From assembly GCF_024195285.1 (NCBI RefSeq), contig NZ_JALHBS010000053.1, positions 17,636 through 81,635 on the forward strand: a stretch of 64,000 nt of DNA, read 5' to 3'. This document shows positions 54,618-62,084 of this stretch, piece after piece. A program made the translations under genes and the position numbers. The notes below the pieces were generated by a model. That model saw only the letters and a list, made by a program, of their open reading frames with translations, had not been told where the DNA came from and made no database searches. Position 1 is the first letter of the stretch. Every line of letters begins with the position of its first letter. This DNA is from Aurantimonas marianensis (GTDB lineage Bacteria > Pseudomonadota > Alphaproteobacteria > Rhizobiales > Rhizobiaceae).

Positions 54618-55654
54618 GTCCGATCGTCTCCTTCCAGAACGTCTCGATCGTCTTCGGGCGGAAGCCGGAACAGGCGCTGCCGCTTGTCGACGCGGGCAAG
54701 AGCCGCAGCGAAATCCGCGAGGCGACGGGCGTGACGCTGGGCGTCGCCGACGCCTCGCTCGACATCAATTCAGGCGAGATCGCCGTCCTGATGGGTCTGT
54801 CCGGGTCGGGCAAATCGACCCTGCTGCGCGCCGTCAACGGCCTCGCGCCGATCACCCGCGGCCGCGTGGTGATCGATACCGGCAATGGGACGGTCGATCC
54901 GAAGGATTGCGGGACCAAACGCCTGCGCGAACTGCGCCGTCACGAAGTGGCGATGGTGTTCCAGCAATTCGCGCTGCTGCCCTGGCGCAGCGTCGCGGAG
55001 AACGTCGGTCTCGGTCTCGAACTGGCTGGCGAGCCCCGGGCCAAGCGCCGCGAGCGGGTCATGGCCCAGCTCGAGCTGGTGGGGCTCGGTGATTGGGCAG
55101 ACAGCCGTGTCGGCGAATTGTCCGGCGGCATGCAGCAGCGTGTCGGTCTCGCCCGCGCCTTCGCCACCGACGCGCCGATCCTGTTGATGGACGAGCCGTT
55201 CTCGGCGCTCGACCCGCTGATCCGGGCGCGGCTGCAGGACGAGCTGCTGGAAATCCAGCAGCGGCTGAAGAAAACCATCATCTTCGTCAGCCACGATCTC
55301 GACGAGGCCTTCAAGATCGGCAACCGCATCGCCATCATGGAGGGCGGCCGCATCGTCCAGGTCGGCACCGCGCAGAACATCGTGCTACGGCCGGCGGACG
55401 CCTATGTCGCCGACTTCGTCGCGCATATGAATCCGCTCAACGTTCTGACCGCGGAGAACGTGATGAAGCCAGTGGACGCTGACAGCGGCTCCGCTCCGGC
55501 GCGGGTCGCGGCGATGGCCGAGCCCGACACACCTTTGCGACGGGTGATGGAATCGATTTCCGGGGGCAATGGCGCGGTGGTCGTCTCCCGCAACGGACGG
55601 GTGGTGGGACAGATCGGTCCGCAGGAGATCGTCGATGCGCTGATGCGTCACTGA
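54614..55654 (+). CDS. choV: Choline ABC transporter ATPase
   Basis: A 346-residue ATPase subunit: Walker A GLSGSGKSTL, Q-loop FQQFALLPWRSVAENVGLG, signature LSGGMQQRVGLA, Walker B ILLMDEPFSALDPL and His switch FVSHDLDEAFKIGN. The C-terminal 80 residues resemble a degenerate CBS-like module (ISGGNGAVVVSRNGRVVGQI), typical of OpuA/ChoV ATPases and linked to ionic-strength sensing in that family. Starts at ATG 54614 overlapping choW. Confidence 0.94.
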   Translation: MSPIVSFQNVSIVFGRKPEQALPLVDAGKSRSEIREATGVTLGVADASLDINSGEIAVLMGLSGSGKSTLLRAVNGLAPITRGRVVIDTGNGTVDPKDCGTKRLRELRRHEVAMVFQQFALLPWRSVAENVGLGLELAGEPRAKRRERVMAQLELVGLGDWADSRVGELSGGMQQRVGLARAFATDAPILLMDEPFSALDPLIRARLQDELLEIQQRLKKTIIFVSHDLDEAFKIGNRIAIMEGGRIVQVGTAQNIVLRPADAYVADFVAHMNPLNVLTAENVMKPVDADSGSAPARVAAMAEPDTPLRRVMESISGGNGAVVVSRNGRVVGQIGPQEIVDALMRH

Positions 55655-56047
55655 GATCCGGGCAGCAGCATCGGCCGAAAGCCTATTGCAGCGAGCATGC
55701 CGCAGCCGGTCTTGCCAACGATTGCCACGGTCTTTCCGCGCTTTACCGAAAAGCCGACACCGTCGGCGCGCCGGGCTCGAATGCCATCCGGCGGCCCGGG
55801 CCAGTGCGCCGTTCAAGGCCAATCCAAGCAGCGCGCGTCTGGCCACCTGCATGCATTCCGTCGCAAGAGGCGCCAATGCCGATTGCCGCGTTCCCGGAGG
55901 TCGTTCGGGGGGCCGAAGATCCTCGCGCCCGGCTCATCTGCGAACGCTCCACGCGATCCGGCGCGACCCGTCAATTCCCTGTTGCAATCGATCGCGCTTT
56001 CCGCCATATACCGCCCGTCTGCGGCACCGAGGGGCCGCCTGGAGCGG
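55655..56047. other. Gene-free interval between choV and tRNA-Gly
   Basis: About 390 bases in which I see no supported gene. Open frames on both strands are Arg/Ala/Pro-rich and lack RBS or family similarity. The tRNA-Gly promoter presumably lies in the last 60 bases (TTGCAATC and TATACC near 55981-56013 are spaced as possible -35/-10 boxes). Confidence 0.4.
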
Positions 56048-56122
56048 GCGGGCGTAGCTCAGGGGTAGAGCACAACCTTGCCAAGGTTGGGGTCGTGGGT
56101 TCGAATCCCATCGCCCGCTCCA
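56048..56122 (+). tRNA. tRNA-Gly (anticodon GCC)
   Basis: The acceptor stem GCGGGCG pairs with CGCCCGC (56048-56054 with 56112-56118); D-loop TAGCTCAGGGGTAGAGCA, anticodon stem CAACC/GGTTG with loop TTGCCAA (anticodon GCC at 56080-56082), T-loop GGGTTCGAATCCC and an encoded CCA at 56120-56122. All cloverleaf parts are present. The adjoining sequence carries insertion-element fragments. Confidence 0.97.
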
Positions 56123-56133
56123 ATTTTCTTCGG

Positions 56134-56300
56134 TACAGCCCGGAGACGTGGGTGACAGATCGTACCTGAGACATGGGTGACAAGCTCGTGCCGAACGGGT
56201 CGTCGATGGTTCGCAAGGTTTCTGCTCCAGGTCGATGTATCCCAGATCGTGGCGCATGAAGCTGACGAGCCAAATGTCGTCGTCCATGAGCGCCGGAACT
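56134..56300 (-). mobile_element. Remnant of the 3' end of an IS481-family element
   Basis: On the minus strand DDDIWLVSFMRHDLGYIDLE and then, in the next frame, TLRTIDDPFGTSLSPMS match the C-terminus of IS481-family transposases; the frame change sits at a run of three As (56219-56221 on the complementary strand) where four would restore the reading. The direct repeat GAGACRTGGGTGACA occurs twice (56143-56157 and 56168-56182), the terminal motif of these elements. The rest of the transposase is missing. Confidence 0.7.
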
Positions 56301-56328
56301 TGCTAACGCGATAGACCCAAAGCTCGCC

Positions 56329-56371
56329 TCGAAGCGGCGGATTTCCTCCACTCGAAGCAGCGGATTTCCTC
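56329..56371 (+). repeat. 20-base tandem direct repeat
   Basis: TCGAAGCGGCGGATTTCCTC (56329-56348) is repeated with one mismatch at 56352-56371. It lies at the junction of the two insertion-element fragments, so it may mark a duplication made during their rearrangement. Confidence 0.7.
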
Positions 56372-56470
56372 GCGGAGTTGTGCGTTGCGGCGGCGTGCAC
56401 GGGAAGCCTTGCGAGTCGGCTCTCGTATGCGGGCGGCACGGTCGTGATGCGTGCTCTTCCCATGAGGTCG
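56354..56470 (-). mobile_element. Probable remnant of an IS3-family OrfB transposase
   Basis: On the minus strand STHHDRAARIREPTRKASRA then RRRNAQLREEIRCFE resembles the N-terminal STYxD...RAR RDxxLxxEIRRVFEEN part of IS3-group OrfB proteins. The similarity breaks off after about 35 residues. The identification is by pattern only, and the catalytic DDE region is absent. Confidence 0.45.
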
Positions 56471-56652
56471 ATCGGCAGTGTCCAGTAGATCGGCCGAACC
56501 CACCGCCTCCCAACACTCGTCGACGAACCCTTCCACGGCTTGGACCGGCAGCACATCCCGACTGTGACGCGGGCGAACACCGCAACTTGATCCCACGCTT
56601 TCCCTCTCGAGCGTAAGGTGAGGGACGATGGCTTGATCGACGGAGGAAAACG

Positions 56653-57279
56653 ATGAAATGCTTTCCCGTTCTGCTTGTGTCTTCTCTCCTTGCGTGCGTC
56701 GGAATTTTTCCGGTCACCGCTCAGGAGAATTCGATGAGCTTTTTCGTCACCAGTCAGGGTCTCGGGGACGGCGCCAATCTCGGTGGTTTGGAAGGAGCCG
56801 ATGCCCATTGCACCAGTCTCGCCGAAGCAGCCGGCGTCTCCGGCAAGACCTGGGCAGCTTATTTGAGCACGAGCGACACCGATGCACGTGACCGCATCGG
56901 GACCGGGCCCTGGGTCAATGCAAAGGGCGATACCATCGCGGAGAGTGTCGCTGAGTTGCACAGCGATCAGAACGCTTTGAACAAGGAGACCGCCCTCAAC
57001 GAGAACGGCGAATTGGTCAATGGTAGAGGTGACGAGCCAAACCGTCACGATATCCTCACCGGATCCTTGCCGGACGGCACGGCTCACGATGCGACCTGTG
57101 AGAACTGGACCTCAAGTGGCGAGGGCAGCGCTATGGTCGGCCATCATGACCGAACGGGACTCAACGACACAGCCGAGGCGAAATCGTGGAACTCGTCCCA
57201 CCCGTCGCGGGGTTGCGGCCAAGAAGCCCTGCAAGGGACCGGCGGTGATGGGCTCTTTTATTGTTTCGCAACAGAATAA
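56653..57279 (+). CDS. Secreted protein with lectin/endostatin-like repeat family, function unknown
   Basis: A 208-residue exported protein: signal peptide (1-24, ending PVTAQ), then the conserved family segments SMSFFVTSQGLGDGANLGGL, ADAHCTSLAEAAG, GRGDEPNRHDILTGS, NWTSSGEGSAMVGHHDRTGL and SHPSRGCGQEALQGTGGDGL. Cysteines at these positions probably form disulfides. The family is widespread in proteobacteria but has no known role. GGAGG precedes ATG 56653. It lies alone in an insertion-scarred interval, and its base composition is a little lower in GC than its neighbours. Confidence 0.85.
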   Translation: MKCFPVLLVSSLLACVGIFPVTAQENSMSFFVTSQGLGDGANLGGLEGADAHCTSLAEAAGVSGKTWAAYLSTSDTDARDRIGTGPWVNAKGDTIAESVAELHSDQNALNKETALNENGELVNGRGDEPNRHDILTGSLPDGTAHDATCENWTSSGEGSAMVGHHDRTGLNDTAEAKSWNSSHPSRGCGQEALQGTGGDGLFYCFATE

Positions 57280-57674
57280 CACGAGGCGTGCCGCCACGGA
57301 TCCGCCCGGCATAGAGGTGAGCCCTAAAAGGGACGGCGTGTTCTTTGACGCGCAGCCCACTTCGCTTGCCGCCTGCGTCGCGGTTACACGTCAGTGACAA
57401 GCACACGTTTTCAGGCCGGTTCAAGCGGTTCAGCAGCGTCCGCCACCGCGCAGGTCAGATAATGTCTTGCATCTCGAACGGGCCGCTCACTGGTTGTTGG
57501 CTTCAGGCCGCGTCCCGCGCGGCCGTCGGTTTGAAGGTGGTGGCGATGACGTCGACGATGAACTTGCGGTCATCGCCTTCGCTGGAGGGAAGTTTCGCCG
57601 ACTTGAGCTCGACGTGATGCCGTCGCCCTTCTGACGTTCTCGACGACCCATTTGCCCTGCGAGCCGCGTCCCCC
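57280..57674. other. Interval with a possible gene remnant
   Basis: About 395 bases without an intact gene. On the minus strand about 41 codons (57506-57628) read HHVELKSAKLPSSEGDDRKF then IVDVIATTFKPT, protein-like rather than random, and stop at 57503. Upstream the frame turns to Arg/Ser-rich sequence, so it looks like the C-terminus of a gene whose 5' part was lost. I cannot name the family. Confidence 0.35.
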
Positions 57675-58718
57675 TCATTGTGGGTCGGGAAACACGACCG
57701 TGGACCTTTCGCGCAAGCGATCGACCAAGGGGCGCGGCAGGGCGACTCCCTCCACCAACGCCGTCCGTCGGAGTTCCAGCGCCCGCTGCCCCGGCAAGCG
57801 CACCGGCGGGCCTCCCGGCAATGGCCGCGCGGCCCGACATGCGGCGGCCAAGTTACCCGTCTGTCGCTCAAAGGCTTCCTTGCCGCCGTGATGCTCGGGA
57901 TCGATGACCATGATGAAGACCGATGCGCCCCATCTGCTCGGCCGCTCGGCCCGACCATGGCCGGCGAGGCCGGATGTGAGCATCTCGACCAGCATTCCGA
58001 GCGCAAAGCCCTTATGGCCATGATCGGTGCCGCCGAGCGGGAGAAGAGCGCCAGGTGGGCTGGCGGTGAGAACGGCGGGATCGTCGACCGGTTCGCCATC
58101 AGCGCCGATCACCCATGCCCCCGGAAGCCTGCCGCCCGCCGCCGCAACCTCGCTGGTGAGACTGCTGGTGGTGATCGATGTCGACACATCGATGAGCACC
58201 GGGTCGCCCCCGGTCGGCCAGCCGGCCGCCAAGGGATTGGGAGAGTAGGCTCCTTCGACCGCGCCAAAGGGCGCAACCGACGCATTGTTCGGCGAGGAGG
58301 ACGCAACGATCGCGGCAAGTCCCCGATCGGTGGCGGCCATCAAATATGCGGCCAGACAGGCCACGTGGTGGCTCCGGCCGATCGCCGCGGTGGCGACACC
58401 GTGCTCGCGCGCGCGTTCGGCGCAAAGTTCGAGCGCCCGCCGGACGAGCACTGGTCCCGGCAGGTAACGCCCGTCCCATGCCACCGATATCCCGTTGTCG
58501 TTGATCACCGTCGGCTCGCCGGCTCTCGTCATCCCGCCGGCGACGATTTCCTCCAAATAGCGGGGCAGCAGCGCCAGGCCATGCGTGGAATGGCCGAGGA
58601 GATCGCCCTCCACGAGCGTTTCGGCGACAACGCCGGCATGGTTCGGGTCGAGACCTGCCGCAGTGAGCGCGTCGCGACAGAAGCGGATGAGCCCCGTGTG
58701 ATCGTAGCGGCCGCTCAA
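57675..58718 (-). CDS. Ldh/YlbC-family NAD(P)-dependent 2-oxoacid oxidoreductase (malate/L-lactate dehydrogenase fold)
   Basis: A 347-residue member of the LDH2/MDH2 family: GDLLGHSTHGLALLPRYLEE, AIGRSHHVACLAAYLMAATD, SSSPNNASVAPFGA and GTDHGHKGFALGMLVEML are family blocks. It starts at TTG 58718, overlapping the dehydratase stop (AATTGAGC), with GAGGGA 5 bases upstream; the in-frame extension to 58775 lies inside the dehydratase gene. Members reduce or oxidise 2-oxo acids and cyclic imines. It is the last gene of the pair, probably acting on the product of the dehydratase. Confidence 0.85.
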   Translation of the reverse strand: MSGRYDHTGLIRFCRDALTAAGLDPNHAGVVAETLVEGDLLGHSTHGLALLPRYLEEIVAGGMTRAGEPTVINDNGISVAWDGRYLPGPVLVRRALELCAERAREHGVATAAIGRSHHVACLAAYLMAATDRGLAAIVASSSPNNASVAPFGAVEGAYSPNPLAAGWPTGGDPVLIDVSTSITTSSLTSEVAAAGGRLPGAWVIGADGEPVDDPAVLTASPPGALLPLGGTDHGHKGFALGMLVEMLTSGLAGHGRAERPSRWGASVFIMVIDPEHHGGKEAFERQTGNLAAACRAARPLPGGPPVRLPGQRALELRRTALVEGVALPRPLVDRLRERSTVVFPDPQ

Positions 58719-60448
58719 TTGCGTCCCTCGGGAACGTCGCCTTTGGCGGGAGGAATCAGGAAGGCGAAATCGCAACCCTTGTCGGCCTGCTGCACCGTTT
58801 CCAGAAACAGCCGCTTGTACCCCCTGCCCGAGCCGGGGTGACTGGGCATCTGGAATGCCTTTCGCCGCTTCTCGATTTCGACCTCGGAGACGTGGAGCAT
58901 GAGGCGCCGCGTCGGCACGTCCAATTCGATCATGTCGCCGCTGCGCACCAGCGCCAAGGGGCCTCCTTCGGCGGCTTCCGGTGTCACGTGGAGCACGATC
59001 GTGCCGGACGCCGTCCCGCTCATTCGCGCGTCGGATATCCGGACCATGTCCTTCACGCCCGCCTTCGCGAGCTTGCGTGGAATCGGCATATATCCCGCCT
59101 CCGGCATTCCGGGCGCGCCCTTCGGACCAGCGTTTTGCAGGACAAGGATATCGTCGGCAGTCACGTCGAGATCCGGGTTGTCCACCCGCTCGGCCATGTC
59201 GGCGATCGATGAGAAGACCACTGCCCTGCCACGGTGCGACATCAAGGCTGGGGTCGCGGCGGATTGCTTCACGATGGCGCCGCCGGGCGCCAGATTGCCC
59301 CTCAGAACGGCCATCCCGCCTTCCGGATAAAGCGGCGTGGATAACGGCGCGACGATCGTCTGCGGCCAGCCTCCCCCCGCGGCATCGATCTCCTCGCCGA
59401 GCGTGCGCCCTGTCACCGTCAGGCAGTCGAGATGAAGATGCGGTTTCAGTTCCCGCAGGATCGTCGCCAGACCTCCCGCGGCATGAAGGTCCTCCATGTA
59501 GTGTTGGCCGGAGGGCTTCAAGTCGACGAGGACGGGAACATCACGACCGATCCTGTCGAACGCGTCGAGATCGAGGCGGAGACCGGTCCTCCCGGCCATA
59601 GCGGCGAGATGGACGATTCCATTCGTCGAGCCGCCCGTGGCCAGAAGCACCGTCAAGGCATTCTCGAATGCCTTCGCTGTCATGATCTTCTCCGGCACCA
59701 GGCCATCCGCCGCCAGCTTGACGGCGACAGCACCGGTGCTTTCCGCGATCCGCCGGCGGTCGGCGGACACAGCCGGCGCCGTGGCGCCGCCGGGAACCAT
59801 CATGCCAAGCGCCTCGACGACCAGGGCCATCGTCGAGGCCGTACCCATGACGCCACAGGTGCCGGCCCCGGGGACGAGCCGCGAATTGACCTCGGCGATT
59901 TCATCCGCCTCGATTTCGCCGGCGCGATACCGTGCCCAGAACCTGCGGCAGTCGGTACACGCCCCCACTCGCGCGCCGCGATGACTGCCGGTCAACATCG
60001 GGCCGGTCACCAGTTGCACGGCGGGAATCCCCGCGCTGGCCGCGCCCATGAGTTGCGCCGGCACGGTCTTGTCGCACCCGCCGACCATCACCACCGCGTC
60101 CATGGGCTGCGCGCGGATCATCTCCTCGGTATCCATCGACATCAAATTGCGAAGGAACATGCTGGTCGGATAGGCGAAGGATTCGTGGATCGAGATCGTG
60201 GGAAAGGAAATCGGAAGCGCGCCCGCGAGCATGACGCCGCGCTCGACTGCCCTTACCAGGTCGGGAACGTTGGCGTGGCACGCGTTGTAGCCGCTCGACG
60301 TATCGATAATCCCGACGATGGGGCGATCCAGGGCATCGTCGGAGTAACCCATCCCCTTGATGAAAGCCTTGCGAAGGAACAGTGAGAATCCCGCGTCCCC
60401 GTAGCTCGTCAAGCCTTTCTTCAGTCCGCGTCCGTTGCCCTCAGACAT
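58715..60448 (-). CDS. IlvD/Edd-family dehydratase, sugar-acid type
   Basis: A 577-residue Fe-S dehydratase. Three conserved cysteines, in GYNACHANV (Cys57), MVGGCDKTVPAQ (Cys125) and GAGTCGVMGTASTM (Cys198), fit a [2Fe-2S] cluster. The overall type resembles L-arabinonate/D-xylonate or related acid dehydratases rather than biosynthetic IlvD. ATG 60448 has GAAGGG upstream; ATG 60469 is also possible. It is divergent from the transporter genes and coupled to the Ldh-type gene, suggesting catabolism of a sugar acid or hydroxy acid. Confidence 0.9.
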   Translation of the reverse strand: MSEGNGRGLKKGLTSYGDAGFSLFLRKAFIKGMGYSDDALDRPIVGIIDTSSGYNACHANVPDLVRAVERGVMLAGALPISFPTISIHESFAYPTSMFLRNLMSMDTEEMIRAQPMDAVVMVGGCDKTVPAQLMGAASAGIPAVQLVTGPMLTGSHRGARVGACTDCRRFWARYRAGEIEADEIAEVNSRLVPGAGTCGVMGTASTMALVVEALGMMVPGGATAPAVSADRRRIAESTGAVAVKLAADGLVPEKIMTAKAFENALTVLLATGGSTNGIVHLAAMAGRTGLRLDLDAFDRIGRDVPVLVDLKPSGQHYMEDLHAAGGLATILRELKPHLHLDCLTVTGRTLGEEIDAAGGGWPQTIVAPLSTPLYPEGGMAVLRGNLAPGGAIVKQSAATPALMSHRGRAVVFSSIADMAERVDNPDLDVTADDILVLQNAGPKGAPGMPEAGYMPIPRKLAKAGVKDMVRISDARMSGTASGTIVLHVTPEAAEGGPLALVRSGDMIELDVPTRRLMLHVSEVEIEKRRKAFQMPSHPGSGRGYKRLFLETVQQADKGCDFAFLIPPAKGDVPEGRN

Positions 60449-60500
60449 GCCGAGCCCTTCTGTTTTCATGGTTCGCCGGGGCAAGCAGCCAGAGACCGGC

Positions 60501-60518
60501 TATATTGTCAACAATATA
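60501..60518. promoter_or_regulatory. Perfect palindrome, probable GntR (FadR/FCD) operator
   Basis: TATATTGT-CA-ACAATATA is an 18-base inverted repeat with perfect 8-base arms, of the TNGTNNNACNA type bound by FCD-subfamily GntR proteins. It sits between the divergent dehydratase and transporter genes and abuts the -35 box at 60520, so binding would block at least the transporter promoter. The matching GntR gene begins at 63698. Confidence 0.75.
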
Positions 60519-60519
60519 T

Positions 60520-60548
60520 TTGACAACTTCGAGAGACCGTCGTTATGG
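60520..60548 (+). promoter_or_regulatory. Promoter of the tripartite transporter genes
   Basis: TTGACA (60520-60525) is a consensus -35 box followed after exactly 17 bases by TTATGG (60543-60548). It is adjacent to the palindrome and 50 bases upstream of the first transporter gene. Confidence 0.6.
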
Positions 60549-60597
60549 TTCCGCCACGCGCTTGGAGGAGTGCGCCACAAACCGGGAGATCGTCCAA

Positions 60598-61572
60598 ATG
60601 AAAATGACCCTTGTCGCAGCCCTCGCCGCGACCACCGCATTCGTCAGCTCCGTCCACGCCCAGCAGGCCTACGAAGCGTCCGATGAGATCAACGTCATGC
60701 AAGGGTTCAAGGCGGGCGGAGGCTCCGACGCGCTTGCCCAGCTGGTGCAGCCCTTCCTCGCCAAGGAACTCGGCGTGAATTTCGTCAACGAATACATTCC
60801 CGGTGCGACCGGTGCCATCGCGTGGACCCGCCTGGCCAAACAGGCGCCGAATGACGGCTCGGTCATCAGCATTACCAACACTCCGATGCTGACGACCAAC
60901 TACATCATGAATCCGTCGATCACCTACAACGTCGACGAGATCACACCGATCGCGAACATCGTCACGGATCCGGGCATCGCCGTGGTCGCCAAGGATAGCC
61001 CCTTCAAGACGTTCGAGGATCTCGTCAACGCGGCGAAGGAGAAGCCGTCGACGGTGACGGTTGGCAACTCGGGAGTCGGCGGCGACGATTTCTTTACCTC
61101 GCTGATTTTCGAGAAGGAGGCTGGCGTCAAGTTGCAGAAGGTGCCCTTCCAGGGCGACGGTCCGTCGTGGACGGCCGCGATGGGTGGCAAGATCGATGCA
61201 AGCTTCACCAATGTCGGCGTCTCCTATCCCCAGATCAAGGAAGGCAATCTGCGCGCGCTGGCGGTCTTCACCGAGGAGCGCTTGCCGGAGTTGCCGGACG
61301 TACCCACCGCGACGGAACTGGGCTACAATTTGGTCGCAGGTTCGTCCCGCGGCTACAGCGGTCCCGGCGAATTCCCCGAGGCGGCTCGCCAGCAGTTGAT
61401 CGACGGGCTGCAAAGGGTCGTCGACAATCCGGAGTTCCAGAAAGCGGCCGCGGCACAGGCGATGAACATCGATTTCATTCCCGGCGACGCATATCGCGAC
61501 TACCTGAAGAAGCAGGAAAGCGAATACGAAGTGATCTGGAACGACATCAAGGACGAAGTTCAGGCCAAATAA
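60598..61572 (+). CDS. Tripartite tricarboxylate transporter substrate-binding protein (TctC/Bug type)
   Basis: A 324-residue periplasmic receptor. Signal peptide to about residue 22 (SSVHAQ); TctC/Bug core with GFKAGGGSDALAQLVQPFLA, EYIPGATGAIAWTRLAKQAP and GNSGVGGDDFFTS. The ligand is a carboxylate by family. ATG 60598 has GGGAG 10 bases upstream. First gene of a TctCBA transporter operon under the palindrome-bearing promoter; a GC palindrome follows it. Confidence 0.92.
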   Translation: MKMTLVAALAATTAFVSSVHAQQAYEASDEINVMQGFKAGGGSDALAQLVQPFLAKELGVNFVNEYIPGATGAIAWTRLAKQAPNDGSVISITNTPMLTTNYIMNPSITYNVDEITPIANIVTDPGIAVVAKDSPFKTFEDLVNAAKEKPSTVTVGNSGVGGDDFFTSLIFEKEAGVKLQKVPFQGDGPSWTAAMGGKIDASFTNVGVSYPQIKEGNLRALAVFTEERLPELPDVPTATELGYNLVAGSSRGYSGPGEFPEAARQQLIDGLQRVVDNPEFQKAAAAQAMNIDFIPGDAYRDYLKKQESEYEVIWNDIKDEVQAK

Positions 61573-61584
61573 GAACCCCCGGGC

Positions 61585-61602
61585 GCGGGGCCGCGGCCCC
61601 GC
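61585..61602 (+). promoter_or_regulatory. GC palindrome between transporter receptor and membrane subunits
   Basis: GCGGGGCC-GC-GGCCCCGC is an 18-base perfect palindrome 12 bases after the receptor gene stop. No T run follows. It probably stabilises the 5' receptor mRNA or reduces read-through so that receptor exceeds membrane subunits. Confidence 0.6.
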
Positions 61603-61627
61603 TTCCTCCAACAGCCGGAAACCCGTC

Positions 61628-62074
61628 ATGGGCCGCATTCTCGTCGCCCTCTCCGCGATCGCGCTCGTCCTGTTCTTCTGGAACGAGGCCTCCGGCTATC
61701 CAAGCCAGGCGGCGCGGTTGCCCGTCCTTCTGGGCTGGGTGGTCATTTCGCTGGCCGTCCTCGCCATCATCCAGGTTGCGGCGGACTGGCGAAAGCAAAA
61801 GCTTGCGGGGACGCTGGTTCTGTTGCCGGCACCGAACTGGCGGGAACTTGCCATCGGTGCCGGGTTTCTGGGTCTGATCATCGTGTATGCGTGGAGTATC
61901 GCCTATGTCGGCTACCTCATCGCAACCCCGGCCTTCCTGCTGATTCCATTGCTGGCTCTGCGGCCAGTCGGATGGATCGCGATATTGCTGACGACAGTGC
62001 TTGTCACCGGCGCGATCTGGGGCGTCTTCGTCTACTTCCTGAATTTGTCCATTCCCCTCACCCCGGCGATCTGA
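61628..62074 (+). CDS. Tripartite tricarboxylate transporter small membrane subunit (TctB)
   Basis: A 148-residue protein with four membrane helices (about 5-20, 35-55, 78-97, 100-140) and little polar sequence, the size and topology of TctB. It lies between the TctC and TctA genes, which confirms the assignment; TctB sequences are poorly conserved. Confidence 0.88.
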   Translation: MGRILVALSAIALVLFFWNEASGYPSQAARLPVLLGWVVISLAVLAIIQVAADWRKQKLAGTLVLLPAPNWRELAIGAGFLGLIIVYAWSIAYVGYLIATPAFLLIPLLALRPVGWIAILLTTVLVTGAIWGVFVYFLNLSIPLTPAI

Positions 62075-62084
62075 AAGCCCCGTG

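Noticed and set aside
56059..57087. 342-codon minus-strand open frame ending GDGIRTHDPNLGKVVLYP
   Set aside because: Its end is the antisense translation of tRNA-Gly, a known annotation artefact, and it runs antisense through the secreted protein gene.
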